The position numbers were made by a program, and so were the translations under genes. Shown one piece after another: positions 8,071-15,252 of a stretch of 17,345 bases of DNA. The first letter of the stretch is position 1. The number at the start of each line of letters is the position of its first letter. The notes below the pieces were generated by a model. The model saw only the letters and a program-made list of their open reading frames with translations, did no database searches and was not told the origin of the DNA. This DNA comes from an uncultured Clostridia bacterium (GTDB taxonomy: Bacteria > Bacillota > Clostridia > TANB77 > CAG-508), in assembly GCA_934177725.1 (NCBI GenBank), contig CAKPPO010000021.1:1-17345 (forward strand). The letters are read 5' to 3'.

Positions 8071-8604
8071 TTATTTTTTATCTAAACTATTTATATAGTT
8101 ATTAAATTCTTTAAAGATTATGTTTTCAGGCACATTATAAAATTCTGTAGTTGGTCTTTCTCTTCCACCACTTAATTCTATATAGTATTTTACTATAGTA
8201 TCAATTGCTTTTTGCTCAGAATCATACTCATAAATTCCTATCTTTGTAAAATTTGGATGTTCTATTTGATAAACTTTATTATTTTGATAATAAAGTATAA
8301 AGCAATGCATATGTTCTTCTTCATCTAAATTCTCATAATCATTTGGTTCATATATTCGACAGCAAAACATTTTATTCTTTATTTCTATTTTTTCTAGTAA
8401 ATAATGCATTAAATATACTTGCTCTATACAACATCCTATTTTTCTGTCTATTGTTTCTTTAATAGACATTGTTCTATATGTCCTTCTGAAGTCTTTCATT
8501 GTCTTTATGTGTATTTTTCCATCAACATCTTTCCATCCATATTCTATATTTTCATTCATATATTTTAATATATCCTGAGGTGTTTTTATTTCTTCTATTC
8601 TCAA
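8071..8604 (-). CDS. Transglutaminase-like (papain-fold) protein
   Basis: This 177-residue protein has a plausible Cys-His-acid arrangement: C58/C59 in IGCCIEQVYLMHYLL, H98/H100 in HMHCFILYY, and E115 in YQIEHPNF, where transglutaminase-like enzymes usually carry Asp. Similar small proteins in Firmicutes are annotated as transglutaminase-like; substrate and role are unknown. The start codon is TTG at 8602-8604, supported by AAGGAG six bases upstream. There is no signal peptide or membrane segment, so it is cytoplasmic. It leads a two-gene unit with the DUF5662-like gene. Its promoter carries an operator-like inverted repeat. The fold call is moderate because the acidic residue differs. Confidence 0.55.
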   Translation of the reverse strand: MRIEEIKTPQDILKYMNENIEYGWKDVDGKIHIKTMKDFRRTYRTMSIKETIDRKIGCCIEQVYLMHYLLEKIEIKNKMFCCRIYEPNDYENLDEEEHMHCFILYYQNNKVYQIEHPNFTKIGIYEYDSEQKAIDTIVKYYIELSGGRERPTTEFYNVPENIIFKEFNNYINSLDKK

Positions 8605-8626
8605 CTTTTTCTCCTTTTCTTACTTT

Positions 8627-8652
8627 TCCACAATTATATCACTTATTGTGGA
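8627..8652. promoter_or_regulatory. Operator-like inverted repeat over an extended -10 promoter
   Basis: TCCACAAT (8627-8634) and ATTGTGGA (8645-8652) form an 8-bp perfect inverted repeat with a 10-bp gap. Inside it, on the minus strand, is TGA-TATAAT (the -10 at 8633-8638), an extended -10 for the gene starting at 8604. I see no good -35. The layout suits a dimeric repressor blocking RNA polymerase, which is an inference. Confidence 0.5.
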
Positions 8653-8668
8653 TATTTCTATACTTTTC

Positions 8669-8701
8669 TTGTAATTATATTGTTTTTGTGGTATTTATTA
8701 T
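8669..8701 (+). promoter_or_regulatory. Weak candidate promoter for the P-loop gene pair
   Basis: TTGTAA (8669-8674) lies 17 bp before TATTTA (8692-8697), which is preceded by TGG. TATTAT at 8696-8701 is an alternative -10. The site lies upstream of the strong AAGGAGG site for the gene at 8729. Confidence 0.35.
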
Positions 8702-8728
8702 ATAAATATTTTATTTAAGGAGGATTAC

Positions 8729-9262
8729 ATGTATAATCGTATTTCTATTGTAGGCGGCTCTGGATCTGGCAAAAGTACTTTGTGTTCAGTTCTTTCAAAA
8801 GAATTAAACTTACCTGCTGTTCATTTGGATGGCATAAACTTTGACTCAAACTGGGTTGAAATTGATAAATCAAAAAGAGATAGCATTATTGCTGATAAAG
8901 CTTCAGAAGATAAATGGATTATTGAGGGTAACTATAGCAAAACTCTAAAAAAACGTTTTGAAAGAGCGGATTTAATTATTTGGTTAGATTATTCTACTTT
9001 TGCTCTTCTTAAAGGAATTTCTAAAAGAATTTTTAAAGGAATTAATAAGGAAAAACCCGAAATTCCTGGCTGTAAAGAACGCTTGGATTTCAATTTTCTA
9101 AAATATGTTATCACATATAATAAAAAGAAAAGACATTTAATTGTTGATAATTTAACTGATATCTCAAAAGAAAAAGTCTTAATTTTTAAAAATCAAAAAG
9201 ACTTAAATCAATGGCTAAAGGATTTTACACATAATGAGAATATTTTGGATGAAATTAAATAA
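8729..9262 (+). CDS. P-loop kinase-like protein (DNA topology modulation/FlaR-like)
   Basis: This 177-residue P-loop NTPase has a Walker A motif GGSGSGKST at residues 9-17, an LDGINF segment in the substrate-binding position, and a Walker B-like hydrophobic strand DLIIWLD near residue 80. The arrangement matches small adenylate-kinase-like proteins often annotated as topology modulation protein (FlaR-like). That name is historical and the real substrate is unknown. A strong AAGGAGG site six bases before the ATG fixes the start. It is followed 27 bp later by a second P-loop gene on the same strand, likely one operon. Nucleotide or small-molecule kinase activity is an inference from the fold. 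Confidence 0.7.
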   Translation: MYNRISIVGGSGSGKSTLCSVLSKELNLPAVHLDGINFDSNWVEIDKSKRDSIIADKASEDKWIIEGNYSKTLKKRFERADLIIWLDYSTFALLKGISKRIFKGINKEKPEIPGCKERLDFNFLKYVITYNKKKRHLIVDNLTDISKEKVLIFKNQKDLNQWLKDFTHNENILDEIK

Positions 9263-9289
9263 ATAATATTTATTGTCGGGAGATTTAAT

Positions 9290-9796
9290 ATGTCAAATTT
9301 ATATATAATTACTGGCCCTGCAGGAGTTGGTAAAAGCACTATTTCTAAGAAAGTTGCAATTAATAAAGAAAAGTCTGTCCTTATAGAAGGCGATGATATT
9401 TACCATCAAGTCATTGGTGGATATGTTCCTGCATGGAAACAAGGAAATCATTTAGATATTTTTTGGAAAATATGTATAGATACAATTGATAGATATTTAA
9501 AAACTGGTTACGATGTTATATTTAATTATATAATTCCACCTATTAGTTTTAATGTACTTAAAGAAAAATTTAAGAATTATAATATAAAATTTGTTGTTTT
9601 ACTAGTTGATGAAAAAACAATTATAGAAAGAGATAATTGCAGACCTACAGATTGCCAAATGCATGAAAGATGTATTACTTTATTAAATAATTTCAAAAAA
9701 TATGATTTTGGAAAAGATTATTCTTTAGATACTAGTAACCTATCTATTGATAAAACTATTGAGATTATAGAAACAAGAGAGAAGTTTAATGTGTAA
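9290..9796 (+). CDS. AAA/P-loop small-molecule kinase-like protein
   Basis: This 168-residue protein starts with a P-loop, Walker A GPAGVGKST at residues 9-17, followed by an acidic LIEGDDIY segment typical of small kinases and phosphotransferases. VVLLVDEKTIIERD is followed by RPTDCQMHER, a plausible lid region with arginine. It is similar in size and layout to gluconokinase- or chloramphenicol-phosphotransferase-like kinases, but nothing visible identifies the substrate. GGGAG about seven bases upstream supports the start. It is second in a plus-strand pair. The terminator stem begins within its last codons, and the stop codon lies at the loop/stem boundary. Confidence 0.65.
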   Translation: MSNLYIITGPAGVGKSTISKKVAINKEKSVLIEGDDIYHQVIGGYVPAWKQGNHLDIFWKICIDTIDRYLKTGYDVIFNYIIPPISFNVLKEKFKNYNIKFVVLLVDEKTIIERDNCRPTDCQMHERCITLLNNFKKYDFGKDYSLDTSNLSIDKTIEIIETREKFNV

Positions 9797-9815
9797 ACTT
9801 CTCTCTTATTTGTTA
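9775..9815. terminator. Bidirectional terminator between convergent genes
   Basis: A 13-bp perfect stem (AAGAGAGAAGTTT, 9775-9787, with AAACTTCTCTCTT, 9795-9807) surrounds a 7-nt loop. It is T-rich on the plus side (ATTTGTTATTT). It can end both the P-loop operon and the convergent CYTH gene. Confidence 0.8.
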
Positions 9816-10388
9816 TTTATTTTCTTGTGCGTTTTTTACCAAATCTCTATATGGCTTTGTTTTTTCTTTCAATTTTTCGCATTCAAATTCACTTGTAAAT
9901 CTATCCAATTCATCGTGTAATTTTTCTTTTTCATCTTCGGTATGTGCAATAATTTCTAATTCTATAAAATTTCCTACATTTTCAATTGAATCTAACATTA
10001 TATTATGTTCAAATCCATATTCATTTTTAGTATATACGATTCTATTTTTTGTAAAAGAAATATATTCGTCATATCCTAATCCGTTCAAAATAAATTTAAT
10101 ATCTTCTAAATCATTTACATTTAAAGATATATTTACTTCTTTTTTTCCGTACTTTTCCATGCTATCAGCTATTTGAGGTTTGAATGTTAATTCAAGTTTT
10201 TCATTGTTTGTTTTTCTTGTTCTAAGACATGTTTTTGTTTTTATAAATTCTAATTTCTTATCTGTATAATATGTATCCTGCTCTTGTACCTCATAATTAA
10301 ATTTATAATTTTTTTCTTTTATTTTCTTTAATATTTCTTCAAAATTTTCTATGCAATAGCTTGCTTCAAGTTCAATTAAATTTGACAT
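9813..10388 (-). CDS. CYTH-domain protein (CyaB/thiamine-triphosphatase-like)
   Basis: This 191-residue protein has CYTH (triphosphate tunnel metalloenzyme) features in order: IELEAS at residues 5-10, QEQDTYYTD, LRTRK, LTFKP, KKEVNISL, a YTKNEYGFEHNIMLD strand and FIELEII near the C-terminus. CYTH enzymes hydrolyse triphosphates or act as class IV adenylyl cyclases inside a charged tunnel. The N-terminal signature is normally ExExK, but here it reads E6-L-E8-A-S10, so the lysine is missing. The frame stays open back to an ATG at 10433. I chose 10388 because AAAGGAG lies six bases before it and the protein then starts at the conserved domain edge. It follows a small SH3-like gene after 35 bp. 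Confidence 0.8.
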   Translation of the reverse strand: MSNLIELEASYCIENFEEILKKIKEKNYKFNYEVQEQDTYYTDKKLEFIKTKTCLRTRKTNNEKLELTFKPQIADSMEKYGKKEVNISLNVNDLEDIKFILNGLGYDEYISFTKNRIVYTKNEYGFEHNIMLDSIENVGNFIELEIIAHTEDEKEKLHDELDRFTSEFECEKLKEKTKPYRDLVKNAQENK

Positions 10389-10423
10389 GGTTTTCTCCTT
10401 TTTTATCATACAATCAAAATATT

Positions 10424-10612
10424 TTACCAACATTTTTCTAAATCACTTGCTTTATAACTTTCAACTATTTGCCCATTGTTTATAGAAACTACATATAAAT
10501 CTCCGCTTTTACTTATAATATATCCTTCTTGATCTCTATATTTTACTATTACTTTATCTCCAACTTCAAATTCTTCATTTGAATTAGAAAATAAGTCATT
10601 AAATATTCCCAT
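10424..10612 (-). CDS. Small SH3-like hypothetical protein
   Basis: This 62-residue protein has the pattern FEVGDKVIVKYRDQEGYIISKSGDLYVV, that is, short beta strands with glycines like an SH3/KOW-type barrel, and ends in KASDLEKCW. I do not recognise a named family. An upstream ATG at 10669 would add 19 residues, but it has no Shine-Dalgarno site and the extra part is lysine-rich and unlike a domain. The ATG at 10612 has GAAGG about eight bases upstream. The gene leads a two-gene unit with the CYTH protein and has a near-consensus promoter about 110 bp upstream. Confidence 0.6.
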   Translation of the reverse strand: MGIFNDLFSNSNEEFEVGDKVIVKYRDQEGYIISKSGDLYVVSINNGQIVESYKASDLEKCW

Positions 10613-10669
10613 CAAATTACCTTCTTTCTCAATTTTATGTTTTGTATTTTTTTCTCTAAATACTTTCAT

Positions 10670-11047
10670 ACATGTTTAATTTGTTCTTATAAAAATCTAA
10701 TTTTTTATCTATGTTATATCAAATATTATCATTTTTTCTGTATAGTGTCAATTTTGTAACCTCTTTACATTTTAAGAATTTATTATCTTTATAAAAGATT
10801 ATAACCTTCGGGTTATGAGCGAGGTTTGACCGGTTTTTGTGGTTTTGTGAAAATTAGAGTTTTTGTTGGTATTTCAGCATTTACAAGAGTTTTGAATTAT
10901 AGAACATTTTTGTCTTTTTATGGCTTTTTTTGAGATGATTTTACCCAATTTTTACCCAATGGGTATGGGACGTTCGTTCTTACAAAATCGGCTCTTGTGG
11001 AAGATATTTTTATTAGAAAAATTTTAATTTTTAGGAGGATTTAGATT
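10670..11047. other. 378-bp gene-free stretch with a tRNA-like fragment
   Basis: It holds the minus-strand promoter at 10723-10751, then a hairpin ATAACC-TTCG-GGTTAT (10801-10816). Positions 10804-10820, read on the minus strand as GCTCATAACCCGAAGGT, match the anticodon arm of initiator tRNA as I remember it. No tRNA body surrounds it. A weak plus-strand promoter may exist (TTGACC at 10826-10831, 17 bp, GAAAAT at 10849-10854). TTTTACCCAAT occurs twice in tandem (10939-10949, 10950-10960), the second leading into TACCCA-A-TGGGTA. The patch around 10961-11000 is richer in GC than its surroundings. I see no convincing gene. Confidence 0.6.
10723..10751 (-). promoter_or_regulatory. Strong sigma-A-type promoter
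   Basis: On the minus strand TTGACA (10746-10751), a 17-bp spacer and TAATAT (10723-10728), with TGA in front of the -10, are nearly ideal. The start would be near 10716, giving a 5' leader of about 104 nt before the SH3-like gene. Confidence 0.75.
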
Positions 11048-11341
11048 ATGAATAATTTAAGAGAGGTTAATGATGATATTTTGAAAGATTGGTTAGAATT
11101 TAGAGAGGAGACTTTACTTTGTCAACTTTCTGATAGGGATTATAAGTATAGTTTGAATTTTGATAAGTTTTGCGAAAAGATTTTGCGTAATGTTTCTAAG
11201 GATAATAAGCAGTTTGTTCAGTCTCAACTTGATAAATTGTATGATGATTTTATGATGTATCTTGATTATTGGAATGAGAAGTATTATAGGAATGGTTTTT
11301 GCGATGGGATGCAGCTAATTGGTGGTAGTTTTGATAATTAA
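11048..11341 (+). CDS. Small acidic hypothetical protein
   Basis: This 97-residue protein is probably mostly helical, rich in Asp, Glu, Tyr and Leu, without signal peptide, membrane segment or metal motif. The C-terminal stretch YYRNGFCDGMQLIGG is a recurring type of ending in small uncharacterised Firmicute proteins, but I cannot name a family. A strong AGGAGG site eight bases upstream supports the start. It stands alone between the tRNA-like scar and the terminator at 11399-11424. Because it is adjacent to the defence operon on the opposite strand, an accessory or phage-derived origin is possible but unsupported. Confidence 0.65.
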   Translation: MNNLREVNDDILKDWLEFREETLLCQLSDRDYKYSLNFDKFCEKILRNVSKDNKQFVQSQLDKLYDDFMMYLDYWNEKYYRNGFCDGMQLIGGSFDN

Positions 11342-11398
11342 TTAAATATATTTTCCAAAGTTTTTTCATTTTTTTTAATATCAAAGTAATTGTACAAC

Positions 11399-11424
11399 AA
11401 AAGGCGAGTTGATTCTCGCCTTTT
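11399..11424. terminator. Bidirectional intrinsic terminator
   Basis: A 10-bp perfect stem (AAAAGGCGAG, 11399-11408, with CTCGCCTTTT, 11415-11424) and a 6-nt loop have a T tract on either strand. It lies between the convergent 97-residue gene and the HNH gene and closes the defence operon. Confidence 0.9.
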
Positions 11425-11476
11425 ATATTGATTATTTTATACAATCTAAAAATTTATACACTAATTATTAATTACA

Positions 11477-12094
11477 TTACTTCATTTTATAACTCTTCTT
11501 AAATAACTTTTCCATATCTATGTAATAATCATTTATTTTAGCTAGGCATTTTTCTAGCTTTTCCTTTTTTTCTAGAGATATGTTATTTTCATTTATTTTA
11601 GATTTTATTTTGTCTCTAGTATTTATTAGTTTTTCTAGTAACCATGCAAAATTATATAATGGTCTATATAATTTTAATTCCTTCATCATCTCTCTAGCTT
11701 TTTCATCTTCCGAATCAATTCCTCCAAATTCATTTCTAAAAAATATTTGGTTATAATCTTTTTCAACAGGGTTATAAAATAATTCATTTTTTATCTCTAA
11801 CTTATCAATATTACCTTTGAACTTGTCCGATTTTTCCCTATTGCATTTAGGGCATACATACATTAAATTATTATAATTATTACTAAATGTTTTATCTATA
11901 TTTTTAAATGTCTTCCTAGGTACATAATGATCTATTGCAAATCCTAATGGTTCAATTATAAAATCCCAGGTATTGCAATAAGCACATCTATTATGAAAAT
12001 CTTTTCTCAAAAATTTTTTATAGCTTTTATAGCGTTTATATTCTTTATTACATGTTCTTGTTATTTTAAAATTTCTAAATTCATCATATTTCAT
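11477..12094 (-). CDS. HNH endonuclease, last gene of the defence-like operon
   Basis: This 205-residue protein carries a zinc-ribbon HNH core: C37-AY-C40, then D55-H56 in FAIDHYVPR, N75/N76 in YNNLMYVCPKCN, and C81-PK-C84-N85. These are the two zinc-binding pairs, the general-base histidine and the asparagines of an H-N-N variant. The C-terminal half (about 100-205) is helical and charged, and resembles the tails of PtuB-type defence HNH proteins in layout. GGAG seven bases upstream, inside the 3' end of the receiver gene, supports the start. The gap to that gene is 3 bp, so the two are co-expressed. In this operon it is the only complete nuclease visible, so it is the likely effector. Confidence 0.88.
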   Translation of the reverse strand: MKYDEFRNFKITRTCNKEYKRYKSYKKFLRKDFHNRCAYCNTWDFIIEPLGFAIDHYVPRKTFKNIDKTFSNNYNNLMYVCPKCNREKSDKFKGNIDKLEIKNELFYNPVEKDYNQIFFRNEFGGIDSEDEKAREMMKELKLYRPLYNFAWLLEKLINTRDKIKSKINENNISLEKKEKLEKCLAKINDYYIDMEKLFKKSYKMK

Positions 12095-12097
12095 TTC

Positions 12098-12760
12098 TTA
12101 CTCCAATAAGTTATTTACTTCATTTAATAAATCTAGCACATCTTTTATTTTTTGTGGATTTACAATTTTTTCAATTTGTGTATAGTCTGTTGGTTTTAGT
12201 TCTCTAAGTTTCTCTTCATTATCTATTATCTCATTAACTATTTCTGAGTTATTACCTGTTTGAGATATTTCATCTTCTAAAATTTTTATTTTAGTCTCTA
12301 TTTGTTTTCTATTTTGAATATACTTTTTCGCATTAATGAATATTTTATTTACTTGCTCTTTTGATTTTTCTTCATCAATCGCAAAAAAATCACTTTTTTT
12401 GTATACCTTATCTGGATCAACAAATATATTCTCTATGCATTCTTCTGCAACATTAGTAAGCATTATCATAGGAAATTTATCTACTTTCTCTTTTATATTT
12501 TTAAAAATTTCTGTTCCTTCTATTTCTCCTGTATTTCCCATTATTTTTTGATCTATAATTAATGTTATAATTTCTCCATATTTTATATCGTTTAATATAT
12601 CCTTTGATAGCTTTGTGATTGAAACACCCTCTTCATTTTCCAAAAGATATATTTTAAAATCCACTTCAACATCCTTAGGCTTATTTTCTTTTATTACACC
12701 TCTAATTTTACTGATGGCTGTTTCTTCGTCATCAATTATGCCTATCATATATTTATCCAT
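12098..12760 (-). CDS. Stand-alone response-regulator receiver protein with coiled-coil tail
   Basis: This 220-residue protein has a receiver domain (about 1-145) with the full phosphorylation site: D10/D11 in GIIDDEE, the phosphoacceptor D70 in TLIIDQKI, T102 in IMLTNVAEE and K121 in VYKKSDFF. The rest (about 145-220) is charged and probably coiled-coil. I see no DNA-binding domain, so it is unlikely to be a transcription factor; signalling by protein contact is more likely. AGGAGG fixes the start. It lies 9 bp after the dual-ATPase kinase gene and 3 bp before the HNH gene, which suggests that it relays a signal from one to the other. Confidence 0.85.
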   Translation of the reverse strand: MDKYMIGIIDDEETAISKIRGVIKENKPKDVEVDFKIYLLENEEGVSITKLSKDILNDIKYGEIITLIIDQKIMGNTGEIEGTEIFKNIKEKVDKFPMIMLTNVAEECIENIFVDPDKVYKKSDFFAIDEEKSKEQVNKIFINAKKYIQNRKQIETKIKILEDEISQTGNNSEIVNEIIDNEEKLRELKPTDYTQIEKIVNPQKIKDVLDLLNEVNNLLE

Positions 12761-12769
12761 AAAGACCTC

Positions 12770-15238
12770 CTAATTTATAGGTATATTAATTTTAATGCCA
12801 AAGCCGTCTTCTTTTTGCATTATATGTATCTCTCCATAATTTTTATTAACAATTTCTCTCATTATCCATAGTCCTAATCCTGTTCCTTTATCACCTTTAC
12901 TTGTCTCCCCTGCATCAAATACTTTATCTGGATTATCTTTATATTTTTCATCTAACTTTGGTCCATTATTTTCAAGGTATATTTCTATAGAATCTTTTTT
13001 TTCAATCTTTATATATATTTCTCTTCTCTTTCCTTGTAATTTTTCTAAAAACCATGCAGAATTCAAAAAGAAGTTATTAAATATAGAGTATAAATCAATC
13101 TTTTCTATATTAATTATTATATCATCTATATTAGGCTCATTAAAAAATATATGTTTTTTGTCCATTAATGGTTTCCAATCATTAATAATATTATTCACAA
13201 ATTTTGAAATTTTTATATTTTCTTTTTCAAAAGAATTTCTTTGTACTCCATCTAATACAACTGAAATCCAACTATTTAATAATTTATCAGTTTTTTCAGC
13301 TTCATCTATAAACTTAAATGGATTAAGATCTTCATCACCTTGATATTCTTTTCCATTTAATAATTTTTTTACCGTATGCCTTATATATTGCATTCTATTC
13401 CCCATATCATTTTCTATACCTCTTAATTCATGAGAAAATGTATTAGTTATAATACCCGCCGAACCAAAAGACATTAAAATTTCTTTAGTTTTTTGTTCTT
13501 CATTTTTTTCTTTATTTAATTTATAAACCGTTTCTCTGTATTCTTTTTTTGAGTATTCATCATTCTCTTCACTATATTCATCGTTGTTTTTTTCTTTTTC
13601 ATTCTTTATCGATTCTAATATTCTTTCCTTGTTATCTATTTTTTCCTCTTTTTCAGATAACCATTTACCATACTCTCTATAAACATATTGTCTATCATAT
13701 TCAAAAGCAGATAAAACTTTTTGTATCATCTCAACAAAAATATAATATTCCTCATTTGTAGCTAAACCTTCACGATTAGCCATATCTATTAATCTAGGGT
13801 TTTCATTTCTTCCTATTTCTACACATCCGATTGTTTGATATGGTAATGTTCTCCAATTTCCTGACGGATGCTTAATACCAGCTGGACTTTTTTGTGCTCT
13901 AACTCCTAAGTTTAGCCAATCATACATACCATCATCAAATTCTCCATAAGGCCTAACTTTAAAATTATCTCTATACAATTTTATACCAGAAAATTTTTCT
14001 AGCATTTCTGTTCTACTTTTCTTTTTGATTTTCTTTATTATAGAATCGTCACTGTTTCCCCCTTTCATAAAATATAAATCCATCTTAAAAGGACCAACTT
14101 TTGTTATTTTTTCTAATTCATAATCTTTTATTTCCTTATCAACTATTAAGTTTATTTCTATTTCTTTATCGTAATCTTCTTTATGGTAATTTTTTACTTT
14201 AAAAGCTTCTCTATTCCAAAATTCTGATAAATTAAATTCATATATCTTTCCATTTATTTTTGTAATTGCTTTTTCGGCATTTAAATCAACTTCATTTCTT
14301 TTTAGTAAAACTTTTATTGTATTATTTCCATCATATTCTGCTTTAATTCTATAGTCATAATCTTGGATTTCCATATTATTGCTCATAAAATTAAAATTAC
14401 TATCATAAGTATTATTTATATATATTTCAAAAGTATCCACTGTACCTAATGGATTTATACTTTGCATGTTTGTATTTACTTTTTTAAATAATCGTTCTGT
14501 CCATTCTTCTCTAGTAGGTGTCAATACCAATATAGTTCCTGTACTCCAATTGAATTTTTTTAATCTGGAAAATTCTGTTTTACCAATCAATTCTTCTACT
14601 ATTTGTTCATATGTACCATTTTTATTTTCTAATGTAGCTTTAATATCATTTAATAATTCAACCTCATCAAATTGCTTCCAATTTATATTCCACTCTAGTA
14701 ATTTATCAAACTTATTTTTAGTATATACCTTTGTTGCTGTTGAAAGTTTCTCAAGTGCAAATCTACCAATTCCTTTTGCTCCTGTCTTAATTCTGCCTTT
14801 TTCACTATACATATTCTTCTCTTTATCGCTAGTAGCTATATTCATCCATGTCGTCTTCATTATATTTTGAGTCATTCCTATACCATTATCTATAATGATA
14901 ATTTCATTCTTAGAAAATAATATTGACTGCAATTTTGCAATATCCTCATCTTTAATTTCATTCTTTCTTATTATTTTATCACTTTCTTTACTCTCAGCAT
15001 CATAAAATTTTAATACATATTTTAACTCTTCTTTATTTAAATAATGTTCTAAATATGTATATGTTGTATTTTTTAATATATTAGGAAATGGCATATTATA
15101 TTTTATGTATACACATTCTGCATCAGCATCATATGCATTCTTAACTAACTCAATTATGGCTCCATCTACCGCAGAAATATTTTCTCTTCCTATAAGTTTA
15201 GCTGTCTTTGCACTAACTCTAAATTCCAACTCTTCCAT
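12770..15238 (-). CDS. Dual GHKL ATPase: MutL/Hsp90-like N-terminus plus histidine-kinase core
   Basis: This 822-residue protein has two ATP-binding GHKL domains. The first (about 1-240) has an N-box ELVKNAYDADA with E30 and N34, a G1 box IIIDNGIGM with D117 and a G2 box KTGAKGIGRFALEKL at 151-165, as in MutL, MORC and Hsp90. A middle region follows with conserved-looking FKVRPYGEFDDGMYDWLNLG (427-446), then a charged coiled coil at about 525-590. The second unit is a histidine kinase: an H-box FSHELRG with H603, an N-box NNFFLNSAWF with N726, ENNGP at 756-760 and GTGLGL at 785-790. No membrane segment is visible, so sensing is cytoplasmic. AAGGAG before the ATG fixes the start. It sits 14 bp after the methyltransferase gene. 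Confidence 0.9.
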   Translation of the reverse strand: MEELEFRVSAKTAKLIGRENISAVDGAIIELVKNAYDADAECVYIKYNMPFPNILKNTTYTYLEHYLNKEELKYVLKFYDAESKESDKIIRKNEIKDEDIAKLQSILFSKNEIIIIDNGIGMTQNIMKTTWMNIATSDKEKNMYSEKGRIKTGAKGIGRFALEKLSTATKVYTKNKFDKLLEWNINWKQFDEVELLNDIKATLENKNGTYEQIVEELIGKTEFSRLKKFNWSTGTILVLTPTREEWTERLFKKVNTNMQSINPLGTVDTFEIYINNTYDSNFNFMSNNMEIQDYDYRIKAEYDGNNTIKVLLKRNEVDLNAEKAITKINGKIYEFNLSEFWNREAFKVKNYHKEDYDKEIEINLIVDKEIKDYELEKITKVGPFKMDLYFMKGGNSDDSIIKKIKKKSRTEMLEKFSGIKLYRDNFKVRPYGEFDDGMYDWLNLGVRAQKSPAGIKHPSGNWRTLPYQTIGCVEIGRNENPRLIDMANREGLATNEEYYIFVEMIQKVLSAFEYDRQYVYREYGKWLSEKEEKIDNKERILESIKNEKEKNNDEYSEENDEYSKKEYRETVYKLNKEKNEEQKTKEILMSFGSAGIITNTFSHELRGIENDMGNRMQYIRHTVKKLLNGKEYQGDEDLNPFKFIDEAEKTDKLLNSWISVVLDGVQRNSFEKENIKISKFVNNIINDWKPLMDKKHIFFNEPNIDDIIINIEKIDLYSIFNNFFLNSAWFLEKLQGKRREIYIKIEKKDSIEIYLENNGPKLDEKYKDNPDKVFDAGETSKGDKGTGLGLWIMREIVNKNYGEIHIMQKEDGFGIKINIPIN

Positions 15239-15252
15239 ATAATTCTCCTTAT

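Noticed and set aside
10389..10433. Upstream ATG start for the CYTH gene
   Set aside because: The extra 15 residues lie before the domain, and a clean AAAGGAG site sits just before the ATG at 10388.
10613..10669. Upstream ATG start for the SH3-like gene
   Set aside because: There is no Shine-Dalgarno site and the added 19 residues are lysine-rich and unlike a domain; the ATG at 10612 has GAAGG upstream.
10801..10816. Complete tRNA gene or strong terminator at the TTCG hairpin
   Set aside because: Only the anticodon-arm segment matches a tRNA, with no acceptor or T arm, and no T tract follows the 6-bp stem.
10935..11027. A 30-residue plus-strand reading frame (MILPNFYPMG...)
   Set aside because: It has no usable ribosome-binding site, no recognisable features and overlaps tandem repeats; chance is more likely.
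11250..11444. A 64-residue minus-strand frame
   Set aside because: It overlaps the well-supported 97-residue gene, runs through the terminator and has no ribosome-binding site or recognisable motif.
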